Part shown: piece after piece, positions 40,488 to 49,939 of the stretch
Layout of the letters: every line of letters starts with the position of its first letter
How positions within the stretch are numbered: the stretch's first letter is position 1
NCBI RefSeq assembly: GCF_003325755.1
Contig: NZ_QORI02000003.1
Location: 237,945 to 301,944, forward strand
Source: Pseudomonas sp. SST3
GTDB lineage: Bacteria; Pseudomonadota; Gammaproteobacteria; Pseudomonadales; Pseudomonadaceae
Reading direction: 5' to 3'
Length of the DNA stretch: 64,000 bases
Translations under genes and position numbers: made by a program
Notes under the pieces: model-generated
Databases searched by the model: none
Told to the model about the DNA's origin: nothing
The model's input: only the letters and a program-made list of their open reading frames with translations

Positions 40488-41759
40488 ATGAGCCTCGACC
40501 CGCAAGCCTTTCTGCGCGAGCTGTTCTCCGCCGCTATCGATGCCGCCCATCCGCGCCAGGTGCTGGCAGACCATCTGCCCGCCGACCGCAGCGGCCGCGC
40601 CATCGTCATCGGCGCTGGCAAAGCTGCAGCGGCCATGGCCGAGGCCATCGAAGCCGCCTGGGAAGGCGAGATTTCCGGCCTGGTGGTCACGCGTTACGGT
40701 CACGGCGCCGACTGCCGCAAGATCGAGGTGGTGGAAGCCGCGCATCCAGTGCCGGACGACGCCGGCGAACGCGTCGCCCGCCGGGTCCTGGAGATGGTCA
40801 GTAACCTCGAAGAAAGCGACCGGGTGATCTTCCTGCTCTCCGGCGGCGGCTCCTCGCTGCTGGCGCTGCCGGCCGAAGGCATCAGCCTTGCCGACAAGCA
40901 GGCGATCAACAAGGCGCTGCTGCGCTCCGGCGCGCATATCGGCGAAATGAACTGCGTACGCAAGCACCTCTCGGCGATCAAAGGCGGTCGTCTGGCCAAG
41001 GCCTGCTGGCCGGCGAGCGTGTACACCTACGCGATTTCTGACGTGCCCGGCGACGAAGCGACGGTGATCGCCTCCGGCCCGACCGTGGCGGACCCAACGA
41101 CTTCAGCCGAAGCGCTGGCGATCCTTGCACGCTACAACATCGAGATTCCGCAGAACGTCCGCGCCTGGCTGGAAGATCCCCGCTCGGAGACGGTAAAGGC
41201 GGACGATCCCTGCCTGTCACGCAGCCATTTCCAGCTGATCGCCAAGCCGCAGCAGTCCCTCGATGCGGCGGCGGAAAAGGCCCGTGCTGCCGGCATTACG
41301 CCGTTGATCCTCGGCGATCTGGAAGGTGAAGCACGTGAGGTGGCCAAAGTCCACGGTGGCATCGCGCGCCAGGTGGTGCTGCATGGCCAGCCGCTCACTC
41401 CGCCTTGCGTGATTCTTTCCGGCGGCGAGACCACGGTGACGGTGCGCGGAAATGGCCGTGGTGGTCGCAATGCCGAGTTTCTACTGAGCCTCACGGAAAA
41501 CTTGCAAGGTTTGCCCAACGTCTATGCGCTGGCGGGCGACACCGATGGCATCGACGGCTCGGAAGACAACGCCGGCGCGCTGATGACACCGGATAGCCTG
41601 GCCCGCGCCGAAGCCGTCGGCCTGAAAGCCGCCGACGAGTTAGCCAACAACAATGGCTACGGTTATTTCGAAGCGCTCGAAGCCCTGCTGATGACCGGCC
41701 CGACACGCACCAACGTCAACGACTTCCGCGCCATCCTGATCCTGCCGTCGCCCCGCTAA
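40488..41759 (+). CDS. ttuD: Glycerate 2-kinase / hydroxypyruvate reductase (TtuD, MOFRL family)
   Basis: 423 aa. The N-terminal domain has VIGAGKAAAAMAEAIEAAW and the nucleotide-binding-like LLSGGGSSLLALPA. The C-terminal MOFRL domain includes ILSGGETTVTVRGNGRGGRN and ALAGDTDGIDGSEDNAGA. Proteins of this family were first annotated as hydroxypyruvate reductase; glycerate 2-kinase is the better-supported activity. It turns glycerate from GlxR into 2-phosphoglycerate, feeding pyruvate kinase next door. Confidence 0.88.
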   Translation: MSLDPQAFLRELFSAAIDAAHPRQVLADHLPADRSGRAIVIGAGKAAAAMAEAIEAAWEGEISGLVVTRYGHGADCRKIEVVEAAHPVPDDAGERVARRVLEMVSNLEESDRVIFLLSGGGSSLLALPAEGISLADKQAINKALLRSGAHIGEMNCVRKHLSAIKGGRLAKACWPASVYTYAISDVPGDEATVIASGPTVADPTTSAEALAILARYNIEIPQNVRAWLEDPRSETVKADDPCLSRSHFQLIAKPQQSLDAAAEKARAAGITPLILGDLEGEAREVAKVHGGIARQVVLHGQPLTPPCVILSGGETTVTVRGNGRGGRNAEFLLSLTENLQGLPNVYALAGDTDGIDGSEDNAGALMTPDSLARAEAVGLKAADELANNNGYGYFEALEALLMTGPTRTNVNDFRAILILPSPR

Positions 41760-41845
41760 GGGACGGCACGCGCGAACTGCTACACGAGCCTGCCTCCAGC
41801 GCTGCTAGGCGCGTTTCCTAACAACAACTGCCGATAGAGCCTGCC

Positions 41846-43261
41846 ATGACACCCGACAAGAAGGTCAAGATCCTCGCCACCCTCGGACCGGCTACTCGCA
41901 GCATCGATGATGTTCGCGAGCTGGTAGAGAATGGCGTCAACCTGTTCCGCCTCAACTTCAGCCACGGCGAGCACGCCGACCACGCCGAACGCTTCACCTG
42001 GATCCGTGAGGTCGAGCGCCAGCTCAATCAACCGATCGGTATTCTCATGGACTTGCAGGGTCCTAAGTTGCGCGTAGGTCGTTTTGCCGAAGGCAAGGTG
42101 AATCTGGCCCGCGGCCAAACCCTGCGGCTCGACCTCGACCCGACGCCGGGCGACAGCACGCGGGTCAACCTGCCGCATCCTGAGATCATCGATGCGCTGC
42201 AGCCGGGCATGAGCCTGCTGGTGGATGACGGGCGGCTACGCCTGACCGTCATCGCCAAGCATGCCGATGCCATCGACACGCGCGTGGTAGCCGGCGGCGA
42301 GCTGTCCGACCGTAAAGGTGTCAACGTGCCCGAAGCGGTGCTGGAGCTCAGTCCGCTGACCGACAAGGATCGCCGTGACCTGGCGTTTGGGCTCGAACTG
42401 GGCGTCGACTGGGTAGCGCTGTCGTTCGTTCAGCGACCGGAAGACATTCATGAAGCACGCGAGCTGATCGGCAACCGCGCCTTTTTGATGGCCAAGATCG
42501 AAAAGCCCTCGGCCGTGCAGCATTTGCGGGAAATCGCCCGGCTGAGCGACGCCATCATGGTGGCGCGCGGTGACCTGGGCGTCGAAGTGCCGGCCGAAAA
42601 CGTGCCGCGCATCCAGAAGAATATCGTCCGCACCTGCCGCCAGCTCGGGCGTCCTGTGGTCGTGGCGACGCAGATGCTTGAATCGATGCGCTTCTCCCCT
42701 GCCCCAACACGCGCCGAGGTCACCGACGTCGCCAACGCCGTGGCCGAAGGGGCCGATGCGGTCATGCTGTCGGCGGAAACCGCGTCGGGTGACTATCCGC
42801 TGGAAGCCGTGAGCATGATGAGCAAGATCATCCGCCAAGTGGAGAGCGGCCCCGACTTCCAGGCTCAGCTGGATGTACACCGGCCCAACGCCGAAGCCAC
42901 TCTGCCTGACGCCATCAGCTGCGCGATCCGGCGAATTTGTGGCATCCTGCCCGTCGCGGTGCTGGTCAACTACACCGAATCCGGACGCTCCAGCCTGCGC
43001 GCCTCGCGCGAGCGACCGAGCACACCGATTCTGAGCCTGACGCCGAACCTGGCGACGGCGCGCAAGTTGACTGTCGCCTGGGGCGTGTATTCGATGATTG
43101 ATGCGCCGATGCACGACATGGAACACGTATGCCTGAACGCACTGGAACTGGCTCGTGCCCAGGGCATGGCCGGCACGGGCGACACGGTGCTGATCACAGC
43201 GGGCGTGCCGCTGGGGCAACCGGGAACGACCAATTCACTGCGGATAGAGACACTCAACTAG
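41846..43261 (+). CDS. pykF: Pyruvate kinase
   Basis: 471 aa. KILATLGPATRSIDDV begins the barrel; NLFRLNFSHGEHADH, LMDLQGPKLRVG, LMAKIEKPSAV (catalytic Lys) and IMVARGDLGVEV are the family motifs, and ATQMLESMRF follows. Converts phosphoenolpyruvate to pyruvate with ATP gain. Last gene of the glyoxylate-glycerate route here. The type (pykA or pykF) is by synteny with the P. aeruginosa gcl locus. Confidence 0.93.
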   Translation: MTPDKKVKILATLGPATRSIDDVRELVENGVNLFRLNFSHGEHADHAERFTWIREVERQLNQPIGILMDLQGPKLRVGRFAEGKVNLARGQTLRLDLDPTPGDSTRVNLPHPEIIDALQPGMSLLVDDGRLRLTVIAKHADAIDTRVVAGGELSDRKGVNVPEAVLELSPLTDKDRRDLAFGLELGVDWVALSFVQRPEDIHEARELIGNRAFLMAKIEKPSAVQHLREIARLSDAIMVARGDLGVEVPAENVPRIQKNIVRTCRQLGRPVVVATQMLESMRFSPAPTRAEVTDVANAVAEGADAVMLSAETASGDYPLEAVSMMSKIIRQVESGPDFQAQLDVHRPNAEATLPDAISCAIRRICGILPVAVLVNYTESGRSSLRASRERPSTPILSLTPNLATARKLTVAWGVYSMIDAPMHDMEHVCLNALELARAQGMAGTGDTVLITAGVPLGQPGTTNSLRIETLN

Positions 43262-43347
43262 CATCCGATGCCTTCCGCCTGCTCGCTTTCGTGCATGCAG
43301 GCGGGAACCCACCGGTCTCACCTACCGTTCAACCAAGACTCCTGACA

Positions 43348-44235
43348 ATGCGCCGTGCTTACCTGCCGCATGCATCGCATGCGGTACTCAACGGTGTCAG
43401 CCAGATATTCCTGCAGGCAAACCCTGTCTGCGGGGCGCTGATACTCGTGACGATCGCCCTGTATGCACCTTCGCTACTAGCCGGCACCTTGCTCGGCCTG
43501 CTCAGCGGAACCCTCGCCGCCTGGTGCCTGGGCTATGCACGTGACGATATCGAACTCGGCCTGTACGGATACAACCCCGCGCTGCTGGGGTTGCTGATTA
43601 CGCTCGTGTTGGGATCGTCGGCGCTGGCGCTGATACTGGTAATGCTGGCCGGGGCGCTCTCAAGTCCGCTGCAAAGACGTCTCTTGCGGCTCATGCGCGA
43701 GCGCGGTGGGCCGGCCGTGTTGACCCTCGCCTTCGTGCTGTTCGGCTGGTTGGCGCTGGCCTTGGCAGGGATGCTCGAATCGGTCGCCGAAGCTCGACTG
43801 GTCGAATTCGAGGTGGACGGCTGGGGTGCCCTCGGCGCCATGGCGAGCGGCGTGGGTCAGGTGATATTTCTCGGGGAACCCGCTGCGGGCCTCTGCCTGC
43901 TGCTGGCGTTGCTGGTTGCCGACAGGCGCGCTGCACTATGGGCGCTCTGCGGATCGGCCGTCGGCGTGTATAGCGCCCTGCTGGCGGGTGCAACGGAGCA
44001 ACAGGCGCTGGCGGGGCTGGCGGGCTACAACCCGGCGCTAGCGGCGCTGGCGCTGAGCCAGATACACCGCTCTGCATTGATACCCACACTAGGAATCGCG
44101 CTGGCCATCGGTTTCAAACTGGCCTTCGACCAGCTGAGCCTCCCGCCGCTGACCATGCCGTTTATCCTGGCCTGCTGGGTTGTGGCCCTCGCGACGCAAC
44201 GGGATCGGCGCCAGCCCGAAACCCGGCTCGTCTGA
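43348..44235 (+). CDS. Urea transporter (UT family)
   Basis: 295 aa from ATG 43348, about ten hydrophobic segments. GVSQIFLQANPVCGALI is the conserved first signature and LGLYGYNPALLGLLITL the second, repeated as LAGYNPALAALAL near residue 230, as expected for the internally duplicated UT fold. It allows selective urea passage. No urease genes are in the window. Its position next to glyoxylate genes suggests ureide catabolism. Confidence 0.88.
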   Translation: MRRAYLPHASHAVLNGVSQIFLQANPVCGALILVTIALYAPSLLAGTLLGLLSGTLAAWCLGYARDDIELGLYGYNPALLGLLITLVLGSSALALILVMLAGALSSPLQRRLLRLMRERGGPAVLTLAFVLFGWLALALAGMLESVAEARLVEFEVDGWGALGAMASGVGQVIFLGEPAAGLCLLLALLVADRRAALWALCGSAVGVYSALLAGATEQQALAGLAGYNPALAALALSQIHRSALIPTLGIALAIGFKLAFDQLSLPPLTMPFILACWVVALATQRDRRQPETRLV

Positions 44236-44237
44236 AT

Positions 44238-44462
44238 CTAGCCCTTGGTCGCGCGCGGGTCCTGATCGCGCGGGTAAGTCCGCTCTTCTTCGATCTGGCC
44301 GTCGAGGGTGTGGATTTTCACCGAGGCCGTACGCAGCTTCATGTAGTCCCGGGTCTCGTTGATGATGTCGTCCTTGGTTGTGGCTTCAAGCAGCGCCCGC
44401 TTGTCTCCCTCTTCACGCAGTACCCAACGATCATCTTCGTGCGTGATGTGGTAGTTCTCCAT
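44238..44462 (-). CDS. DUF2188-like small protein
   Basis: 74 aa from ATG 44462 with a strong ribosome site aaaggaggt. Reads MENYHITHEDDRWVLREEGD and has the VKIHTLDGQIEEERTYP ending of DUF2188 proteins. Function unknown. Convergent with the urea transporter gene, 3 bp apart. Confidence 0.72.
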   Translation of the reverse strand: MENYHITHEDDRWVLREEGDKRALLEATTKDDIINETRDYMKLRTASVKIHTLDGQIEEERTYPRDQDPRATKG

Positions 44463-44720
44463 GCTGCAACCTCCTTTGGTCATCGATAGTTAAAGCTATA
44501 GAACGCGTGCACGCGTAGCGGTTCGATGACGGCTCGTGCCGCTACCGCCGGCCAAGCGGTACTGACAACCCTAACGGGTATAAATAACCACCAAAAAACA
44601 GGGTTTAAATCACCCGCGCACGAATCCACGCCCTTGATTCCGGTCAATTCCAGGGCTGGAACGGATATTGATAGGGATAGAGCAACCCGTCCCGTGCTGC
44701 GCTTGAGGCGTATCACCCTA

Positions 44721-44732
44721 GAGACGGGTCTC
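44721..44732. promoter_or_regulatory. Short palindrome upstream of flavohaemoglobin gene
   Basis: gagacgggtctc is a dyad (5-bp arms, 2-base centre) 22 bp before the hmp start. It could be an operator or part of the mRNA leader. I do not recognise an NsrR or NorR site. Confidence 0.3.
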
Positions 44733-44754
44733 CCAAATTATTTGGAGCCTATCG

Positions 44755-45933
44755 ATGCTTTGCGCTGAACAACGTGCCCTGATCAAAGCCACCGTTCCAC
44801 TCCTGGAAACCGGTGGTGAAGCACTCACCAACCACTTCTACAAACTGATGCTGGCCGAGCACCCCGAAGTGCGCCCACTTTTCAACCAGGCTCACCAGGC
44901 GAGCGGTGAGCAGCCCCGAGCACTGGCCAACGGCGTATTGATGTATGCCAAGCACATTGATCGCCTGGACCAGCTCGGCGGCTTGGTATCGCAGATCATT
45001 AACAAGCATGTAGCGCTGCAGGTCTTGCCGGAGCATTACCCCATCGTTGGCTCCTGCCTGCTGCGGGCGATTCGCGAAGTGCTCGGCGAAGAGATCGCCA
45101 CCGATGCAGTGATAGATGCCTGGGCCGCCGCCTATGGGCAGCTGGCGGACATTCTCATCGGCAGCGAGGAATCCTTGTACAGCGCCACGGCGGATGCTCC
45201 CGGCGGCTGGCGCGGCGTCCGCGCGTTCCGAATCGTCGGTAAGGTGGCCGAGAGTGCAGAGATCGCCTCCTTCTATCTGGAGCCGGAAGACGGCGGTGCT
45301 GTTATCGCGCACAAGCCCGGCCAATACATCGGCCTACGCCTGCTTATCGACGGTCAGGAGATCCGCCGCAACTATTCGCTCTCCTCAGCCAGTAACGGTC
45401 GTAGCTACCGCATCAGCGTCAAGCGCGAACCAGGCGGCGTGGCTTCTAACGCTCTGCATCGCATGGAAGAAGGCCAGCGCCTCGAACTGTTCGCGCCCGC
45501 CGGGGACTTCACGCTTCAGCCCAGCGACAAGCCGCTGGTGCTCATCAGTGGTGGTGTCGGCATCACACCCACCCTGGCGATGCTGGAGGAAGCAGTCACG
45601 ACGGATCGACCGATCCACTTCATCCACTGCGCGCGTAACGCCGATGCCCATGCATTCCGCCGCACGATCGACGCGCTAGCCGAGCGGCACGGTCAGCTCA
45701 AGCGCTTCTACTGCTATGACGAACATGAGGGAGATGAGCTCCAACCTGATGCCATCGGCCTGATGACCGAAGAACGGCTGAGTAGCTGGCTTCCGGCTGA
45801 TCGCGACCTGGATGCCTATTTCCTCGGCCCCAAACCTTTCATGGCGGCGATTCGGCGACAGCTGCTTGCGCTTGGGGTCCCGGAGCATCAGGCACGCTAC
45901 GAATTCTTCGGCCCGGCCTCCGCGCTGGAGTGA
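44755..45933 (+). CDS. hmp: Flavohaemoglobin (nitric oxide dioxygenase)
   Basis: 392 aa. Globin domain residues 1-138: NHFYKLMLAEHPEV (distal Tyr) and QIINKHVALQVLPEHYPIVG (proximal His). FAD domain: PGQYIGLRL and RRNYSLSSA. NAD domain: LVLISGGVGITPTLAML and the C-terminal EFFGPAS. It oxidises NO to nitrate with NADPH or NADH and protects against nitrosative stress, relevant for denitrifying stutzeri-type bacteria. A small membrane protein gene follows. Confidence 0.95.
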   Translation: MLCAEQRALIKATVPLLETGGEALTNHFYKLMLAEHPEVRPLFNQAHQASGEQPRALANGVLMYAKHIDRLDQLGGLVSQIINKHVALQVLPEHYPIVGSCLLRAIREVLGEEIATDAVIDAWAAAYGQLADILIGSEESLYSATADAPGGWRGVRAFRIVGKVAESAEIASFYLEPEDGGAVIAHKPGQYIGLRLLIDGQEIRRNYSLSSASNGRSYRISVKREPGGVASNALHRMEEGQRLELFAPAGDFTLQPSDKPLVLISGGVGITPTLAMLEEAVTTDRPIHFIHCARNADAHAFRRTIDALAERHGQLKRFYCYDEHEGDELQPDAIGLMTEERLSSWLPADRDLDAYFLGPKPFMAAIRRQLLALGVPEHQARYEFFGPASALE

Positions 45934-45993
45934 ACCCGGACGGGCCTGCGATCGCCGGCCCGTATCCAGACCATCGTCACGAGGGAAATACCA

Positions 45994-46227
45994 ATGACCT
46001 TGCAACCCTTCGATGCACATCGCCTGCTCATCATCGCCAACCTCTCAATGGCGATCGGTCTGGCATTGCTATTGTTCGGCGTCGCTGGCGCCTATTTTTT
46101 CGACCAGCACCTGGCCCTGGGCATGGTGGTCGCCTGCCACGCGCTGGTGATTCTCGGCCCAACCGCGCTCAAGATCGGCTATGTAATGCGTCTTTTGGCT
46201 CAGCGACAGCTTATATTGGCCGCGTGA
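45994..46227 (+). CDS. Two-helix membrane protein, PpyR-like by position
   Basis: 77 aa with two hydrophobic segments (about residues 12-35 and 40-62), between which is YFFDQHLALGM. Start MTLQPFDAHRLLIIANLSMA with gagggaaat upstream. In P. aeruginosa the gene next to the flavohaemoglobin is ppyR, a small membrane protein tied to Psl and pyoverdine control. Size and place match, but I cannot confirm sequence homology. Confidence 0.6.
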   Translation: MTLQPFDAHRLLIIANLSMAIGLALLLFGVAGAYFFDQHLALGMVVACHALVILGPTALKIGYVMRLLAQRQLILAA

Positions 46228-46443
46228 CTTCACAGGGCGCCTAACTTTGGCCGCAGACCGTGACGACACCTTTGCCGTTTCGCTGTGGTTTCATAACGCC
46301 ATAACTGAATTAATTACACGAACCATTCGTCTGCCGCTTGTTCTTTGCTAGAAACTCCTATGACGTAACCAGGCTCTTAGTCCATGAAGGCTGATGTTGT
46401 GGTTCAGCCCTATTGCGTCTCTATCCATCGAGGAGAAAAAGAC

Positions 46444-46620
46444 ATGGCAAACAAGAATCCCGGCAACTTTGCCAATGATCGCGAGAAGGCGTCTGAAGCA
46501 GGCAAGAAGGGCGGCCACAACAGCGGCGGCAACTTCGCCAATGACCGTGAAAAGGCCTCGGAAGCAGGCCGTAAAGGCGGTCAAAACAGCCACGGCGGTG
46601 GGCGTAACAGCAACAGCTGA
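46444..46620 (+). CDS. KGG-repeat general stress protein
   Basis: 58 aa, Gly/Lys/Asn-rich and hydrophilic. Two nearly identical units, each NFANDREKASEAG followed by KKGG or RKGG, are the con-10/KGG stress-protein repeat. Start MANKNPG with gaggag upstream. Such proteins are often induced in stationary phase or by desiccation. A strong terminator follows. Confidence 0.88.
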   Translation: MANKNPGNFANDREKASEAGKKGGHNSGGNFANDREKASEAGRKGGQNSHGGGRNSNS

Positions 46621-46633
46621 TGATTATCGGCAC

Positions 46634-46669
46634 AAAAAGGGCAAAGGCTAAAACCTTTGCCCTTTTTTG
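46634..46669 (+). terminator. Terminator after KGG gene
   Basis: Stem gggcaaagg / cctttgccc with a 6-base loop and a run of six T. Confidence 0.9.
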
Positions 46670-46823
46670 TTTTGTTCTTTTCCAGCGCAATATGGATAAG
46701 TTCCACAGACAGTTTTCCTGCGACAATAAACCGACACGCCTCGGCGCTAGTCAACTTGAAACTTATTTATATAGCCATCCATAGAAACGGCAGGACGTTT
46801 AACATTTTCGGGAGACTACCAAG

Positions 46824-47003
46824 ATGGACAAACTCGATAAGGAAACATCCATAATCAACCCTGGCGATGAGGCAGTTCCAGGAACGCCCGGCACTGGTGA
46901 AAACATCTGCCCGGTATGCAATGGCAGCGGGCGTAGCGACGCTGGTGAATGCCAAAACTGCGGTGGCACCGGTAAGGTGATCGAAGGTATCGGCGGAGCT
47001 TGA
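46824..47003 (+). CDS. Small zinc-knuckle protein (59 aa)
   Basis: Open frame from ATG 46824 (gggagactaccaag upstream) to TGA 47001-47003. The C-terminal half holds two CxxCxGxG-type units, CPVCNGSGRSD and CQNCGGTGKV, as in DnaJ cysteine-rich repeats; one zinc ion could be bound by the four Cys. The N-terminal half is acidic and Pro/Gly-rich. No partner is evident. It ends 30 bp before pncB. Confidence 0.72.
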   Translation: MDKLDKETSIINPGDEAVPGTPGTGENICPVCNGSGRSDAGECQNCGGTGKVIEGIGGA

Positions 47004-47033
47004 TACCGCCCCTCCAGCCGTCAGGAGCAGCCA

Positions 47034-48236
47034 ATGAACGTCAGCATCTTTTCCGACCAGATCATCCAAAGCCTGCTGGATACTGACTACTACAAGCTGA
47101 CGATGATGCAAGCCGTGCTGCATCACTACCCCAACGCCGAGGTCGAGTGGGCCTTTCGCAGCCGTTCCGGGGAAGACCTGGCGCCCTATCTCGACGAGAT
47201 ACGCAGGCAGATCGAGGCGCTAGCCGAGCTGCGCATCAATCAGGACGAGCTCGCCTTTCTCGATGGCATTCCCTATATGCAGCCGGATTTCATCCGCTTC
47301 CTGGGACTTTTTCGCTTCGATTTGCGCTACGTACGGGTCGAGCTCGAAGCCGGCGAGCTGGTGGTTTATCTGCGCGGCCCATGGCTCCATGTGATCCTCT
47401 TTGAGGTCCCGTTGCTGGCAATCATCAGCGAGGTACGTAATCGAGCCCGCTACCCGGACGTGACTCTTGAACAAGCCGAGGCACGCCTCGAGGACAAACT
47501 GCAATGGCTGCGCGACGAAGCCACCGATGAAGAGCTGGCGGAATTCAATCTTGCCGACTTCGGAACCCGCCGACGCTTCTCCTTTGCAGTACAAAGGCTG
47601 GTCGTCGAGCGGCTGAAAGGTGGATTCCCGGGGAATTTCGTCGGCACCAGCAATGTTCACCTCGCCCGAACGTTGAACCTGAAGCCCATGGGTACCATGG
47701 CCCATGAATGGATCATGGCGCATCAGCAACTGGGCCCCCGGCTGATCGACAGCCAGAGCGCGGCGCTGGATTGCTGGGCCCGCGAATACCGCGGCGCCCT
47801 GGGTATCGCCATCACCGATTGCATCACGATGGATGCCTTTACCGCCGACTTCGATCTATATCTGGCGAAACTCTTCGACGGACTTCGTCACGACTCCGGC
47901 GACCCGATCGAATGGGCAGAAAAAGCCATTGTTCACTACCGCCGCCTCGGCATCGATCCGATGACGCGGCAGCTGGTGTTTTCCGATGGACTCGATTTCC
48001 CCAAAGCACTCAGCATCTACCGTGCCCTAGCCGGGCGCAGCAACACCAGTTTCGGCATCGGCACGCAGCTCACCTGCGATATACCGGGCGTCGAGCCGAC
48101 CAATATGGTGATCAAGATGACCAGTTGCAACGGCCAACCGGTGGCGAAGATTTCCGACTCATCGGGCAAGACCATGTGTCGCGACGAGGCGTTCGTGGCG
48201 TATCTCAAGCATGTGTTTGGCGTGAACGGTCACTGA
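47034..48236 (+). CDS. pncB: Nicotinate phosphoribosyltransferase
   Basis: 400 aa. [21 protein letters not shown] at the N-terminus, [36 protein letters not shown] and [10 protein letters not shown] are all family signatures. It makes nicotinate mononucleotide in NAD salvage, with ATP hydrolysis. No other NAD salvage gene is adjacent. Confidence 0.95.
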   Translation: MNVSIFSDQIIQSLLDTDYYKLTMMQAVLHHYPNAEVEWAFRSRSGEDLAPYLDEIRRQIEALAELRINQDELAFLDGIPYMQPDFIRFLGLFRFDLRYVRVELEAGELVVYLRGPWLHVILFEVPLLAIISEVRNRARYPDVTLEQAEARLEDKLQWLRDEATDEELAEFNLADFGTRRRFSFAVQRLVVERLKGGFPGNFVGTSNVHLARTLNLKPMGTMAHEWIMAHQQLGPRLIDSQSAALDCWAREYRGALGIAITDCITMDAFTADFDLYLAKLFDGLRHDSGDPIEWAEKAIVHYRRLGIDPMTRQLVFSDGLDFPKALSIYRALAGRSNTSFGIGTQLTCDIPGVEPTNMVIKMTSCNGQPVAKISDSSGKTMCRDEAFVAYLKHVFGVNGH

Positions 48237-48467
48237 CTACTGGCAGATGCTGTCGCAGCATAATTTCGTTACAAAATGATGCGAAGCCGTCCGATGAGCC
48301 TGTAGCTCCCACAGCGCCGTCAATACCGAGGATTCCGAGAAGCTTCTAAAAGTTGGAATCAGCGTACGTTTGGCCGCGATTTGCAGGTTAATTCGGGCTA
48401 CGCGATTTTGAGCCAAACGCTCGTCACGCTAAGGTTGAAAGGATTACCGATGTGAAAGGAGCATGGT

Positions 48468-49847
48468 TTGACCCTGAGAATCGCAATATTAGGGGCCGGC
48501 CCAAGCGGCCTCGCCCAGCTTCGCGCTTTTGAATCTGCCCGCCTCGCCGGCCTTGAAGATATGCCTGAAATTGTCTGTTTCGAAAAGCAGAACGACCTCG
48601 GCGGGATGTGGAACTACACTTGGCGAACCGGCCTCGACAAGAACGGCGAACCGGTTCACGGCAGCATGTATCGCTACCTCTGGTCCAACGGACCGAAAGA
48701 ATGCCTTGAGTTCGCCGACTATTCGTTCGAAGAGCACTTCGGCCGTGCCATCCCCTCCTACCCACCGCGCGAAGTTCTGAAGAATTACATCATCGGCCGG
48801 GTCGACAAGGACAATCTGCGCCAGTACATCCGCTTCGAATCGCCGGCACACTGGGTCAGCTTCGATGAACAATCGCAGACCTTCTGCGTCACCGTGATGG
48901 ATTACAAAGCCGGCCAGCTAAAAACCGAAGAATTCGATTTCGTGGTGGTCGCAACCGGCCATTTTTCCACGCCCAACACACCCTACTTCCCCGGTCTGGA
49001 GCGCTTTCCGGGCCGTGTGCTGCATGCCCATGATTTCCGCGATGCGCTGGAATTCAAAGGTAAGGATCTGCTGCTGGTCGGCAGCAGCTACTCGGCAGAG
49101 GATATCGGCACGCAGTGCTACAAGTACGGCGCCAAGTCAGTAACGGTCAGCTATCGATCCAATCCCATGGGCTACGATTGGCCGACGGGTTTCAATGAAG
49201 TGCCAATGCTCGAACGCCTCGAAGGTAACGTCGCGCATTTCCAGGATGGCATCAGCAAGCCGGTCGACGCGATCATTCTCTGCACCGGCTATCAGCATCA
49301 TTTCCCGTTCCTACCGGATGAGCTGCGCCTGCAGACGAACAACCGGCTGTATCCGCTGGGCATCTACAAAGGCGTTTTCTGGGAAGCCAATCCGCGCCTG
49401 ATCTACCTGGGCATGCAGGACCAGTACTTCACTTTCAACATGTTCGATGCACAGGCCTGGTACGCGCGCGATGTGATGCTCGGACGCATTCCGCTCCCGG
49501 ATGCTGCCGCCATGCAGGCAGACATCGGGCACTGGCGTGACCGCGAAGAAGCCCTGAAGACCGCTGGCGAGGAAATCGACTTTCAGGCCGCCTATATACG
49601 CGACCTGATGGACCAGACGGACTATCCAGAGTTTGGCGTCGAGCAACAGGGCGAGCTGTTCAAGCAATGGAAGCAGCACAAGAAAGCGGACATCATGGGT
49701 TACCGCAACCAGAGCTACGCCTCAACACTGACCGGTACGATGGCGCCTCCCTTGCCCGCGCCCTGGCTGGAGATTCTCGACGATTCGTTGGAAACTTTCC
49801 TCGACAACGATTTCCAGCGAGCCGCAGCCTTGACGGAAACCGTCTGA
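48468..49847 (+). CDS. Flavin-containing monooxygenase (trimethylamine-monooxygenase-like)
   Basis: 459 aa. Start is TTG 48468 with aaagga 8 bp upstream; the nearby ATG 48463 is out of frame. FAD motif GAGPSGLAQL, the FMO signature FPGRVLHAHDF (FxGxxxHxxxF), NADPH motif GSSYSAED and ATGHFSTP. The length and WNYTWRTGLD context match bacterial FMOs that N-oxygenate trimethylamine and similar amines; the substrate is inferred. A hairpin follows at 49858. Confidence 0.85.
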   Translation: MTLRIAILGAGPSGLAQLRAFESARLAGLEDMPEIVCFEKQNDLGGMWNYTWRTGLDKNGEPVHGSMYRYLWSNGPKECLEFADYSFEEHFGRAIPSYPPREVLKNYIIGRVDKDNLRQYIRFESPAHWVSFDEQSQTFCVTVMDYKAGQLKTEEFDFVVVATGHFSTPNTPYFPGLERFPGRVLHAHDFRDALEFKGKDLLLVGSSYSAEDIGTQCYKYGAKSVTVSYRSNPMGYDWPTGFNEVPMLERLEGNVAHFQDGISKPVDAIILCTGYQHHFPFLPDELRLQTNNRLYPLGIYKGVFWEANPRLIYLGMQDQYFTFNMFDAQAWYARDVMLGRIPLPDAAAMQADIGHWRDREEALKTAGEEIDFQAAYIRDLMDQTDYPEFGVEQQGELFKQWKQHKKADIMGYRNQSYASTLTGTMAPPLPAPWLEILDDSLETFLDNDFQRAAALTETV

Positions 49848-49857
49848 TACACAGCGT

Positions 49858-49889
49858 GCCCGGCTGAAGCCGGGCGCTGCATTGTTTAC
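49858..49889 (+). terminator. Hairpin after monooxygenase gene
   Basis: gcccgg/ccgggc stem with a 6-base loop, 10 bp after the stop, moderate T tail. Confidence 0.55.
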
Positions 49890-49939
49890 GGGCTTCGGGG
49901 TCGACTATTGCACCCAGCCGCAGCTTCGATTGGTGGCGT

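Noticed and set aside
42236..43219. 327-codon minus-strand frame
   Set aside because: Antisense shadow of pyruvate kinase.
44484..44754. Possible NO-responsive operator upstream of hmp
   Set aside because: I could not match an NsrR, NorR or FNR-type consensus; only a short palindrome is reported.
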